DNA from: Deltaproteobacteria bacterium
GTDB taxonomy: Bacteria; Myxococcota_A; UBA9160; UBA4427
Length of the DNA: 64,000 nucleotides
Assembly: GCA_029261855.1 (NCBI GenBank)
Contig: JAJDAN010000024.1
Coordinates: 124,001 to 188,000 of the forward strand
Direction of reading: 5' to 3'
In this document: positions 33,297-41,224 of the stretch, piece by piece
How the letters are laid out: the number at the start of each line of letters is the position of its first letter
Numbering within the stretch: position 1 is the stretch's first letter
Notes under the pieces: generated by a model
The model's input: only the letters and a program-made list of their open reading frames with translations
Database searches by the model: none
Told to the model about the DNA's origin: nothing
Program-made: the position numbers and the translations under genes

Positions 33297-33366
33297 CCCA
33301 ACCAACCCAGCCCAACCAACCCGGCCGAAGCAATCCGGCCGAAGCAAACCCAAGCGAGCCCGAGCA
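33297..33366. repeat. Degenerate 14-base tandem repeat
   Basis: Four to five units of 14 bases follow the SnoaL-like stop: CCCAACCAACCCAG, CCCAACCAACCCGG, CCGAAGCAATCCGG, CCGAAGCAAACCCA, then a weaker unit. They fill most of the 98-base gap before the LLM gene. No hairpin forms and no function is apparent. Confidence 0.55.
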
Positions 33367-33394
33367 GGCCCGGCACCGCCCCGAGGAGACCCCC

Positions 33395-34270
33395 TTGCGC
33401 TTCACCTACACCGAGACCATGTGCGAACCGAGCTTCCTGCTACCCCTCGCCCAGGAAGCCGAGGCCGCGGGGTATGACGGCTACGCGGTGCCCGACAGCA
33501 TCTGCTACCCGCAGGAATCGGACTCGAAGTACCCGTACAATGCCGACGGCAGCCGCGAGTTCCTGGACGGCAAGCCGATCCTCGACCCGTTCACACTCAT
33601 CCCGGCGATGGCGGCGGTCACCACGAAGCTGGTTCTCTCGACCTTCGTCGTGAAGCTGCCCGTGCGGGGCTGCGTGCTGGTCGCCAAGCAGGCCGCGTCC
33701 GTTGCCGTCCTGTCCCAGAACCGCTTCAAGTTCGGTGTCGGCGTGAGCCCGTGGCCCGACGACTACCGCATCCTCGGCGTTCCCTGGGAGAAGCGGGGCA
33801 AGCGCATGGATGAGATGATCGACATCGTCCGTGGCCTGTGCACCGGCGAGTTCTTCGGTTACGACGGCGAGGTGCACCAGCTCGAGCCGGTCAAGATCAG
33901 CCCCGTCCCCACGAAGCCCCTGCCGATCCTCGTCGGTGGCCACGCCGAGCCGGCGTTGCGGCGCGCGGTCACTCGGGGCGACGGCTGGATGCACGCGGGC
34001 GGAGACCCCCAGCAGCTCGCCAAGATGATCGCCCGCATCCAGGAGCTCCGCGTCGAGCACGGCAAGGACAAGGATCCCTTCGAGATCCACGTCATCTCCA
34101 TGGACGGCTTCAGCGTCGACGGCGTCCGCCGCCTCGAAGACCTCGGTGTGACGGACGTGATCGTCGGCTTCCGCAACGCCTATTCGAACGACAAGGACGT
34201 CCAGAGCCTCGACGAGAAGATCGGCGCGCTGCGAAGCTTCGCAGACAACGTGATCGCCAAGACGCGCTAG
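33395..34270 (+). CDS. LLM-class (F420-dependent type) oxidoreductase
   Basis: This 291-residue luciferase-like enzyme uses a TTG start at 33395 with GAGGAG seven bases upstream. It has the expected strands and loops: EAAGYDGYAVPDSICYP, the central FKFGVGVSPWPDDYRILGVPW, the phosphate-binding PLPILVGGHAEPALRRA and a short C-terminal half (LGVTDVIVGFRN). Pattern and neighbours suggest an F420-dependent monooxygenase or dehydrogenase (TIGR03619-like). It lies 98 bases after the SnoaL-like gene on the same strand and probably belongs to the same catabolic set. Confidence 0.85.
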   Translation: MRFTYTETMCEPSFLLPLAQEAEAAGYDGYAVPDSICYPQESDSKYPYNADGSREFLDGKPILDPFTLIPAMAAVTTKLVLSTFVVKLPVRGCVLVAKQAASVAVLSQNRFKFGVGVSPWPDDYRILGVPWEKRGKRMDEMIDIVRGLCTGEFFGYDGEVHQLEPVKISPVPTKPLPILVGGHAEPALRRAVTRGDGWMHAGGDPQQLAKMIARIQELRVEHGKDKDPFEIHVISMDGFSVDGVRRLEDLGVTDVIVGFRNAYSNDKDVQSLDEKIGALRSFADNVIAKTR

Positions 34271-34454
34271 GAACTTCGAGCTTCTTCCCCACGAAGTAGA
34301 GCTTCTGCCCGCGATCGACCTTGGCCTGGGTGGAAGCCGTCTCGACGGGGAGCGGGCCGAAGATCTGCTTCGATTGCTCGATCAGCACCCCGACATCGAC
34401 TTGGGCGCCCAACGCCGCAGGCCCCACTCGTACCGCCGGCACCAGCCAGGGCAA
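34271..34454 (-). pseudogene. Fragment of a di-heme cytochrome-c peroxidase, N-terminal part
   Basis: Read on the minus strand, this stretch encodes VLIEQSKQIFGPLPVETAS then TQAKVDRGQKLYFVGKKLEV. That matches the start of mature CcpA/MauG-type peroxidases, where a GPLP turn is followed by LGxxLYFDxRLS just before the first CXXCH. The similarity stops at the 3' end of the LLM gene, and no heme motif follows. No ribosome site or signal peptide is clear at the 5' side. It looks like a 5' scrap left after a deletion or rearrangement. Confidence 0.5.
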
Positions 34455-34522
34455 GATTCGACGAATGCCACGGGTCGCGGAAGCGCTCGACGTACGCAGC
34501 CTGCCCGGGCCCAGGTGCCTCG

Positions 34523-34906
34523 TTAGCGGCGAAACCCCAGGACGACTAGCAGCTCAGCGACTGCAACTACCCGGCCGGCTTCGGGAACCTGCTCGATCGA
34601 GACCTCCGCGGGGTCGTCCGAAGGGGATAGACGGTGGTCGTGGGCTTGCCGGCGGTGTACGCCGAACGACAGGATCTGCAGTCCCGTGTCGGCGTCGAGG
34701 TAGATGTCGACCTGGACGACGTCGCCCGGCCGCAGGGACGAACAAGCGCTCTCGAGCTCGCAGAAGCCCGTGGTCGTCCAGTTCTGCGTGTGGTCGACGA
34801 CGTAGCGGATCGCGTAGGCGTGGACGTCGCCCGCCATGGAGAACGCGACGAGTGCGGTGAGAACCGCCCCAAGGGTTGAAAAGATCGCCGCTCGGGACCG
34901 CCCCAT
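34523..34906 (-). CDS. Small secreted protein with PEP-CTERM-like tail, possibly decayed
   Basis: The ATG at 34906 has a good AGGAGG site and starts 127 residues. A signal peptide (about 1-30, ending GDVHA) leads into YVVDHTQNWTTTGFCELESACSSL and RPGDVVQVDIYLDADTGLQI, the start of a secreted beta-rich domain. After LSFGV the frame turns charged and irregular, while the +1 frame reads YTAGKPTTTVYP. The C-terminus VPEAGRVVAVAELLVVLGFRR resembles a PEP-CTERM/exosortase sorting tail but has VPEA for VPEP and a Glu inside the helix. A frameshift or internal deletion is likely. Not a known enzyme. Confidence 0.5.
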   Translation of the reverse strand: MGRSRAAIFSTLGAVLTALVAFSMAGDVHAYAIRYVVDHTQNWTTTGFCELESACSSLRPGDVVQVDIYLDADTGLQILSFGVHRRQAHDHRLSPSDDPAEVSIEQVPEAGRVVAVAELLVVLGFRR

Positions 34907-34969
34907 GCCCGCGCCTCCTGTTCCGACTGCCGCCTATGCTACACCGAACGCCCCCCCTGGAGGGCCCCG

Positions 34970-36331
34970 ATGATTCCCCGCTGGCTCCCGCTCTATCTGC
35001 TGGGGATCGCCGCGCTCACGCTCTTCCCGTTCTCGGCGCCCGAATGTCCGCGCCCGGGCTGGGTGATGCGCATGGGGGGCTTCGACTTCGTCGCGAATCT
35101 GCTCGCCTTCCTGCCCATCGGACTCGCGCTCCATCGGTCTTCGCTGGCCCGCATGCTGGCCCTGGCGTTCGGCCTTTCCCTGACCATCGAGTTCTGCCAG
35201 CAGTGGCTTCCGCGTCAGCAGGACGTCACCGACCTCCTCTCGAACACGAGCGGCGCGTGGGTCGGATGGGTGGTCGCTCGCGCCTGGCGTGCGCGTTGGC
35301 CGGGCCCCCTGCTGCACCCGATCACGCGACGGCTGCTGCTGCGCGCTTCGGCGGCGGCGTTTCTGACCGCGACCGCGTGGCAGGCGTTCTCGAGTCCTGC
35401 GCACGACTTCTCGAACTGGGTGCCCCTTCCCCTCGCGATCGGAAACTCGGCGTACGGCGACCGGCCCTGGATGGGAGAGCTGTCAGAGCTGGCCGTCTAC
35501 GACCGCGCCCTGGTTCCGGGCGGCGAGGCCAGGCGACAGGAGCAGGCCGACACCCCGGTACTGTGGGCCGAAGGCGGTCCGATCCTGTGGATCCGCTTCT
35601 CGGGTGAGTCGCCGCTGGGCCGTGTCGACGGTCCTGGCGGACCCATCGCGTTCACTCCGCGGGTGGACGAGTCCACGATTCTCTCTCCCACGGGTCTCAC
35701 GCTACTGCCCAGCGGCATCGTCCTCGATTCCTGGGTGGCGGACCACGTCACCGCCTTGCTGCGCGAAGTGGGCCAGCTCAGTCTGGACGTGCACCTGCGC
35801 GCCTTCGTGAAGCGCCAGCACGGGCCGGCGCGCATCGTCGCCCTCGGCGACGGCGGACGCTTTCGCAACTTCATGCTCGCCCAACGAAGCTCGACCTACA
35901 TCGCGCGCGTTCGCACGCCCGCGACTGGGCGCGGCGGAACCAATGTCGAAATCGAGACGCCGCCCGGGGTCGTCAATCTCGAGGAGCAACACGTCCTCGT
36001 CGTCTACGACGGGTCGAACGGACGCATGTGGGTGGACGGGATCTGCGAGAGCGATTCCCCCATCGCCATCGGGACGGCGCCGCTGCTCGTCGGACCACTG
36101 CTCGGCGTGTCGATCGTCGTGTGCACGGCCTTCGGGGGTCTCGCCTTCGCGACGCTCACCCGACGTCGCGACCTGCGCCTGCTGCTGACCACGCTTGGTG
36201 GCGCGGCCGCGTGGACGCTGCTCGCGCAGCTCGGCGCCTGGTCCTACCTGCCGGACTTCGAGCTCGAGGCGGCGGCCCTCGGCGCGGCGGCCGTCGCTTC
36301 CACGATCCCCGTCCTGCTGAAGCGGCGCTAG
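34970..36331 (+). CDS. VanZ-like membrane protein with LamG-type domain
   Basis: The protein has 453 residues, with GGAGGG five bases before the ATG. The N-terminal 130 residues are VanZ-like with about four membrane helices (FDFVANLLAFLPIGLAL, LSLTIEFCQQWLPRQQDVTDL). Residues about 140-350 are an extracytoplasmic beta-sandwich of the LamG/concanavalin type (GELSELAVYDRAL, LLVVYDGSNG-like strand VLVVYDGSNGRMWVDG). At least two further helices close the protein and it ends KRR. VanZ proteins give teicoplanin resistance in some Firmicutes, but the wider family has no known activity. The MFS gene follows after 11 bases. Confidence 0.78.
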   Translation: MIPRWLPLYLLGIAALTLFPFSAPECPRPGWVMRMGGFDFVANLLAFLPIGLALHRSSLARMLALAFGLSLTIEFCQQWLPRQQDVTDLLSNTSGAWVGWVVARAWRARWPGPLLHPITRRLLLRASAAAFLTATAWQAFSSPAHDFSNWVPLPLAIGNSAYGDRPWMGELSELAVYDRALVPGGEARRQEQADTPVLWAEGGPILWIRFSGESPLGRVDGPGGPIAFTPRVDESTILSPTGLTLLPSGIVLDSWVADHVTALLREVGQLSLDVHLRAFVKRQHGPARIVALGDGGRFRNFMLAQRSSTYIARVRTPATGRGGTNVEIETPPGVVNLEEQHVLVVYDGSNGRMWVDGICESDSPIAIGTAPLLVGPLLGVSIVVCTAFGGLAFATLTRRRDLRLLLTTLGGAAAWTLLAQLGAWSYLPDFELEAAALGAAAVASTIPVLLKRR

Positions 36332-36342
36332 CGGAGCGGATC

Positions 36343-37545
36343 ATGGGGGTGGAACGGAACCCGGCTCTGGTTTGCGCCTTCCGCGCGATTCAGATGTCGC
36401 TCTTTCCGATCGCGATCATCACGATCTTCTGGCAGCACGATCTCGGCTTCGACATGGTCGAGATCTTCACCCTGCAGGCGATCCTCGCGGGCACCACCGG
36501 GTTGCTCGAGTTCCCTTCGGGTTTCATCGCGGACCGCATCGGATACCGCCCGACCTTGCTGATCGCGTCTGCCTGCAACCTCGTCGGATGGACCGTCTAT
36601 CTCTTCTCGCCGGACTTCTGGACCCTTGCGGCAGCCGAGGTGATCCTCGGTCTCGGGCTCTCTCTCATCTCTGGAACCGACGCGGCGCTGTTGTACGAGT
36701 CCCTGGCGGAAAGCGGCGACGAAGCGCGCTTCACGGTCTGGTCCGGCCGAGTCCGCTTCTTCGGGCAGAGTGCCGAGGGCTCCGCAGCCCTGGCGGCGGG
36801 CCTCCTCTACGCCGTCTCGCCTCGCGCTCCCTTCGTGCTCGAGATCGCCATCTGGGTGGCCGGGCTCATCGTCGCGTGGAAGCTCGTCGAGCCACGCCGA
36901 CATCGCCCGGTGGTCGCCAGTGCCGTGCGGCACATGGCGGGCGTCTTCGGCCGCATCCTTCGCGGCGCGCCACGCCTGCGCGTCGTGATGTTCCTGACCG
37001 TGGTGCTGTCCATGACGACATTCGTACCGGTCTGGATCATCCAGATCTACGCGGAGAAGGCGGGGGTCTCGGTGACCTGGCTGGGCCCGATCTGGGCCAT
37101 CGCGAACTACGTGGTCGCCATCGGGTCCCTGGGCAGCGCGCGCCTGGGCGCCGCCGTCGGGCTCATGCCGGCCCTGCTCGGGTGCATCGCGCTGGGCACG
37201 GCGGGCTTCCTGGGCCTGGGACTGACCACTGCCTGGTGGGGCTTCGCGTTCTACTTCCTCATCACGCTGATGCGTGGCTTGAACGCTCCACTCCTCGGTC
37301 ACGAAGAGCAGCGCTGGATCCCGTCCGGCGAGCGCGCGACCTTCATCAGCGCACGCAACCTGGTCTTTCGCGGACTCTTCGTCGTCATCGGCCCGACCGT
37401 CGGATGGGCGATCGACCGCAGCGGCGAACACACGGTGCTGCTGGCAACGGGCGCAGTTGCCGCGGGGCTGGGGTTCGTGGGTTGGCTCTGGTTGCTGCGG
37501 ACCCCGGAGCCCGCCATGCTGCAACCCGCCGATCGTGCTCCCTGA
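36343..37545 (+). CDS. MFS transporter
   Basis: The ATG at 36343 encodes 400 residues with about twelve membrane helices. The loop 2-3 signature GFIADRIGYRPTLL is MFS motif A. Helix 5 has the Gly/Ser-rich GLGLSLISGTDAALLYESLAESGD, typical of multidrug and related exporters. The second half has the weaker repeat of the same fold. The substrate is unknown. It lies between the VanZ-LamG and GST genes on the same strand with gaps of 11 and 21 bases, so the three may be co-transcribed. Confidence 0.88.
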   Translation: MGVERNPALVCAFRAIQMSLFPIAIITIFWQHDLGFDMVEIFTLQAILAGTTGLLEFPSGFIADRIGYRPTLLIASACNLVGWTVYLFSPDFWTLAAAEVILGLGLSLISGTDAALLYESLAESGDEARFTVWSGRVRFFGQSAEGSAALAAGLLYAVSPRAPFVLEIAIWVAGLIVAWKLVEPRRHRPVVASAVRHMAGVFGRILRGAPRLRVVMFLTVVLSMTTFVPVWIIQIYAEKAGVSVTWLGPIWAIANYVVAIGSLGSARLGAAVGLMPALLGCIALGTAGFLGLGLTTAWWGFAFYFLITLMRGLNAPLLGHEEQRWIPSGERATFISARNLVFRGLFVVIGPTVGWAIDRSGEHTVLLATGAVAAGLGFVGWLWLLRTPEPAMLQPADRAP

Positions 37546-37566
37546 AATCTTCTCGCCGAGGACCCC

Positions 37567-38169
37567 ATGCTCAAGCTCTATGATTTTCTCGAATCCGGAA
37601 ACGGCTACAAGGTGCGACTTCTGCTCACGCAGTTGGGTCTCTCCTTCGAACGGATCGAGCTCGACATCACCCAAGGCGAATCCCGCACACCGGACTTCCT
37701 CGCCCGCAATCCGAACGGCCGCATTCCGACCCTCGAACTCGAAGACGGAAGCTGTCTGGCCGAGTCGAACGCCATCCAGTGGTACCTGGCGGACGGGACC
37801 GACTTCCTGCCCGCGAGTGCGCTGGAAAGAGCGCAGGTCCTGCAGTGGATGTTCTTCGAGCAGTACAGCCACGAACCCTACATTGCCGTAGTGCGCTACT
37901 GGGTCCACCACGGCATGGATGTCGGGCGCGAGCTGGAGGTCGCGGAAAGGCGGAAGCGCGGCTACGACGCGCTGTCGGTGATGGAGACCCACCTCGACGG
38001 TCGCGACTTCTTCGTGGCCGGGCGCTACTCGATCGCGGACATTGCGCTCTATGCCTACACCCACGTCGCAGACGAGGGCGGCTTCGATCTCGCGCCCTAC
38101 CCCGAGCTGCGCAGCTGGCTGGACCGTGTCGCGAGCCAGCCGGGTCACATCCCGATCACTCGTTCCTGA
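37567..38169 (+). CDS. Glutathione S-transferase family protein
   Basis: The protein is 200 residues. It has a thioredoxin-fold N-terminal domain (LKLYDFLESGNGYKVRLLL, then PNGRIPTLELEDG with the cis-Pro and CLAESNAIQWYLA as the gamma-glutamyl site). The C-terminal helical domain ends with FFVAGRYSIADIALYAYTHV, the N-capping box of GSTs. The catalytic position has Ser in ESGNGYK, as in beta/theta-like classes. It could detoxify electrophiles; the neighbouring exporter fits this, but no substrate is implied. Confidence 0.9.
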   Translation: MLKLYDFLESGNGYKVRLLLTQLGLSFERIELDITQGESRTPDFLARNPNGRIPTLELEDGSCLAESNAIQWYLADGTDFLPASALERAQVLQWMFFEQYSHEPYIAVVRYWVHHGMDVGRELEVAERRKRGYDALSVMETHLDGRDFFVAGRYSIADIALYAYTHVADEGGFDLAPYPELRSWLDRVASQPGHIPITRS

Positions 38170-38184
38170 CGCGCGACGAGCCCT

Positions 38185-38225
38185 CTTGCTAGGCCTGATC
38201 CGTCATGCGGATCGGGGCTAGCAAG
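38185..38225. terminator. Bidirectional terminator between convergent genes
   Basis: CTTGCTAG (38185-38192) pairs with CTAGCAAG (38218-38225), and inside it GATCCG (38197-38202) pairs with CGGATC (38208-38213). The hairpin lies between the convergent GST and zinc-ribbon genes. The stop codon of the latter (38218-38220) is inside the right arm. Confidence 0.65.
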
Positions 38226-39276
38226 CTGCGAGCGCCTCTTCGACGGCGCGTTCGCTTTCGTCGGGGACGAGCCCCGAATACCGCAAGGCGAGCAGCACGT
38301 CGCGACAACGGCGGTAGAGGGCGAGGCCGGGATCCCAGCTCGGCGCGAACGAACGCTCGATGTCCCAGAATTCGCGAACGACATCGACGATGGGTGCGAT
38401 CTCCTGAGCGGTCACGCGGCTGGCCCCCGCCCGCAGCAGATCTTCGATCTCGCACACCAGGTTCTCGACGCCTTCGGAACGTCCGGGAGTCGCGGGCGTC
38501 TGGGGCGCGACACCCGGCGGTGCGAGCACCGGCGGCGACGTGTCGCCACCCGCGACCATGGCGATCAGCGCGGCTCGGGATTCGGACGAGGTCTGCATGC
38601 GGTCCTGCTCGTCGCTCGACCCGAAACCGAACGCCGTGCCGAATGCCGCCCGGGCAACTCCCGCGAGCAGACGCTTGATCTCGTGGATCTCGCTCGCGCG
38701 CCGCACGTCGTCCAGGGCCAGGAAGTCGTCGCGGCGGAGCAGCTCGACGAGCGGGGTCGCATCGCCGACGACTACCGTCCGGCCTCGACCCGCACCAGCG
38801 AGCACTGCAGCCAGAAAATCCAGCAGCCTCACGGCGAGGCGCGTCGACAGCACCTCGCGCCCCAGCGCGCATACCAGCCCGTCGGCGGCGGCGCTCGGGT
38901 CGTAGTCCGCCAGCGCGAACCAGTCCCGGATCATCAGCTGGAGCAGAGAGTCCGAGGACACCGCCAGAGGCAGGATCTGGTCGAGCCTGGCGTCGACGGA
39001 CACGATCTCGCGCAGCTCGGGCGAGAGTTCGATCACGTCGGTGTAGTAGTCCTGCGCGGGGTCCAGGAAGAGCAGCCACAGCGTCCCGCACGCTTCGCAG
39101 AACACCACACCCTTCATGTCGCCACGCGGCACCCACGGCCCCGGACGCAACGACGGATGCTCGTCGATCGGACGCCAGCTAGCTGGAAGGCGGTGGCTTT
39201 CCGCGTGACTCACGCGGACCTTCGGCAGCGCGTCGCAGTTGCGGCACACGCGCTCCTGACGGATGTCGGAGCTCAT
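38218..39276 (-). CDS. Hypothetical zinc-ribbon protein
   Basis: I do not recognise this family. The ATG at 39276 gives 352 residues; the frame stays open upstream but becomes Arg/Ser-rich. Two Cys pairs near the N-terminus (VCRNCDAL at about 11-18 and FCEACGTLWLLFL near 58) form a likely zinc ribbon. The middle is helical (LLDFLAAVLAGAGRG, DDVRRASEIHEIKRLLAGV). A Pro-rich linker near 245-265 leads to a helical C-terminus (FWDIERSFAPSWDPGLALYRR). There is no signal or membrane helix. The 200-base gap upstream holds no gene or motif that I can name. Confidence 0.65.
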   Translation of the reverse strand: MSSDIRQERVCRNCDALPKVRVSHAESHRLPASWRPIDEHPSLRPGPWVPRGDMKGVVFCEACGTLWLLFLDPAQDYYTDVIELSPELREIVSVDARLDQILPLAVSSDSLLQLMIRDWFALADYDPSAAADGLVCALGREVLSTRLAVRLLDFLAAVLAGAGRGRTVVVGDATPLVELLRRDDFLALDDVRRASEIHEIKRLLAGVARAAFGTAFGFGSSDEQDRMQTSSESRAALIAMVAGGDTSPPVLAPPGVAPQTPATPGRSEGVENLVCEIEDLLRAGASRVTAQEIAPIVDVVREFWDIERSFAPSWDPGLALYRRCRDVLLALRYSGLVPDESERAVEEALAAC

Positions 39277-39476
39277 CGCTTCGGACCGATCAATGGAATG
39301 CTCCTCCCCGGGTCCGGCTGCGTCGCTTGGACGCGAGACTGGGACCGGTCGACGATCTTGAGCTTGACGCCACGGCCGCTTTTGCGGGGAGGAAGAGCGG
39401 GTGGAGGTGGTGCCTAACCTAGCATCGGAGGGGTGTGTCTTTGCAAGCTCTTTCGTCAGCGCGCTGACACGCCCGG

Positions 39477-39884
39477 CTAGTCTGCAGGCACCGCTTCGAC
39501 GTGCAGGGTCAAGCCCTCGACGGACTTCACACACACCTCATTGCCCTCATCGAGGGGATCGCAGCCGCTATCGATACACGCGCGCCACAGCTCCGACCCG
39601 ACCCGGACACTCCCGCGCGGATCGAGACGTGCTGTCACGACACCGATCCTGCCGACCAACATCGAAGACACATTCGGATCTGACGGTTCGTAAGCGGCAC
39701 GTACGAAGGGGAAGAGCGCGATCTCCTTGACGATCCAGACGCCGAACAAGATGCGGGCCCAGAACGCAGGGACGACCTCGTACTGGACGCCTGCCACCAG
39801 CGCGACACCGACGATGGCCATCTCGGGAAGCTGGAACAGCGTGTAGCGACCGACGACCTGCCAGCGCAGGGGCAAGGGTTTCAC
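39477..39884 (-). CDS. NfeD-like membrane protein
   Basis: The GTG at 39884 encodes 135 residues. Two membrane helices (about 15-32 and 42-58) are followed by an OB-fold with LVGRIGVVTARLDPRGSVRVGSELW, the NfeD C-terminal signature, and KSVEGLTLHVEAV at the end. NfeD proteins partner with stomatin/SPFH membrane proteins or with serine peptidases. No such partner is adjacent here. It stands alone, so its role is open. Confidence 0.85.
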   Translation of the reverse strand: MKPLPLRWQVVGRYTLFQLPEMAIVGVALVAGVQYEVVPAFWARILFGVWIVKEIALFPFVRAAYEPSDPNVSSMLVGRIGVVTARLDPRGSVRVGSELWRACIDSGCDPLDEGNEVCVKSVEGLTLHVEAVPAD

Positions 39885-39981
39885 CTCACTCCCCCAGCTC
39901 GCTCCTGGCGACTCTCGCGTCCCGTCCGAGTGTGCCGTTCTTCGCCCGGCGGAGTCCCCATGGGCGGATCGCTCTCCCGGG

Positions 39982-41178
39982 TCAGTGCAAGGCCGACGCG
40001 CGTCTCGACCCGACCAGCGCGGAGACCGCTCCCTCGATGCCGTCCACGCTCATGTGGAACATCGGGAACAGGCGCTGGATGATCCGGCAGGTCTGGCTGT
40101 GATTCCAGATCTTCTCCGGGTCGGGGTTCAACCAGACGCTGCGCTCGAAGTGGTCCTGGATGCGCATCAGCCAGTCGACGCCGCGGGTCTCCGATTCGTA
40201 GCGGGGATTGATGTTGCCGCGCGGGTTCATGAGCTCTGCCGGGTGCATGGCACCGTCTCCGACGATCAGCACCTTCCAGCGTTCGTCGAGGGTGCGCAGC
40301 ACGTCACCGGTGGGAATCGAGTCCTTGTACAGACGCGCCGTCGTGCCGAGCGTGTCGTAGATGCAGTTGTGGAAGTAGTAGGCGCGGAAGTCGCGCAGCC
40401 CGCGCTCTTCGTGGAGAGCTGTCAGCAGCCGGCTGACTGGCCGGAAGTACGGATCCATCGTGCCACCCACGTCCATCAGCAGCAGCAGGCGCACGTTGTT
40501 GCGCTTCTCCTGGCTGAAGACGACTTCGATGTCGCCGCCGTTCTTGCAGGTCTCGTCCACGCTCTCGTCGATGTCGAGCTGATCGTAGGCGCCGGACCGG
40601 GTGAGGTGGCGCAGTCGCTTGAGCGCGACCTTCGTCTGTCGCAGATCGAGAGTCGAGTCGGTGCGGTACTCCTCGAAGTTCCGGTCTTCGGCGACCTTCA
40701 TCGCCGAGCGAGACCGGCTCTCGCCGCCGACCCGGATGCCCGTCGGGTGCTCACCGCCGTTGCCGAAGGGCGATCGGCCTCCGGTGCCAACCCAGCGCCC
40801 TCCCCCGTCGTGACGTTCGTCCTGCTCTTCGAGGGTCTCGAGGAACTTCCGCATCAGCTCGTCGGCATCGAGCCGTTGCAGTTGGGCGCGCTGCTCGTCC
40901 GTCAGGCCGTCGAACTTCTTGGGATCGTTCAGCCAGTCCTCGAGGTCCTGGGTGATGTTGAGCTCTCCCTCGACACCGTGGAAGACGCGGGCGAAGACCC
41001 GATCGAAGGCATCGAAGTAGGTCTCACTCTTGACCAGCGTCGCGCGCGACAGGTGATAGAAGGCGAGCAGGTTCGAGCCGTGCAAGCCCTTCTCGAGGGC
41101 CGTCATCAGCATCTGCCATTCCTGCAGGGACACCGGAACGCCTTCGTCGCGCAGGCCATAGAAGAGGTCGAGGAACAT
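39982..41178 (-). CDS. CoxE-like VWA-domain protein
   Basis: The ATG at 41178 gives 398 residues. The helical N-terminal half (MFLDLFYGLRDEGVPVSLQE) matches CoxE family proteins. The C-terminal half is a von Willebrand A domain with an adapted MIDAS motif in LLLMDVGGTMDP and YFHNCIYD downstream. MoxR/VWA pairs act as chaperones that insert metals or remodel enzymes. It follows its MoxR partner and shares duplicated start-site sequence with it (41160-41220). A Gly-rich linker (about 140-165) joins the halves. Its client might be the molybdenum enzymes elsewhere in the window, which is inference. Confidence 0.88.
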   Translation of the reverse strand: MFLDLFYGLRDEGVPVSLQEWQMLMTALEKGLHGSNLLAFYHLSRATLVKSETYFDAFDRVFARVFHGVEGELNITQDLEDWLNDPKKFDGLTDEQRAQLQRLDADELMRKFLETLEEQDERHDGGGRWVGTGGRSPFGNGGEHPTGIRVGGESRSRSAMKVAEDRNFEEYRTDSTLDLRQTKVALKRLRHLTRSGAYDQLDIDESVDETCKNGGDIEVVFSQEKRNNVRLLLLMDVGGTMDPYFRPVSRLLTALHEERGLRDFRAYYFHNCIYDTLGTTARLYKDSIPTGDVLRTLDERWKVLIVGDGAMHPAELMNPRGNINPRYESETRGVDWLMRIQDHFERSVWLNPDPEKIWNHSQTCRIIQRLFPMFHMSVDGIEGAVSALVGSRRASALH

Positions 41179-41220
41179 GGTGCTTCCTACTGGGTTTAGA
41201 AGAGGTCGAGGAACATGGCG
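41160..41220 (-). repeat. Tandem duplication of a translation start region
   Basis: A segment with a 38-base period is repeated. On the minus strand each copy reads CCAGTAGGAAG, a short spacer, then ATGTTCCTCGACCTCTTCTA. The copy nearest the MoxR gene gives only MFLDLF and a TAA (41196-41216). The next copy is the real start of the CoxE-like gene. The copies differ by one base in the spacer. Confidence 0.8.
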
Positions 41221-41224
41221 CTTC

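Noticed and set aside
39277-39476. Small gene in the gap upstream of the zinc-ribbon gene
   Set aside because: Short frames exist but have no ribosome site, family feature or codon pattern unlike noise.
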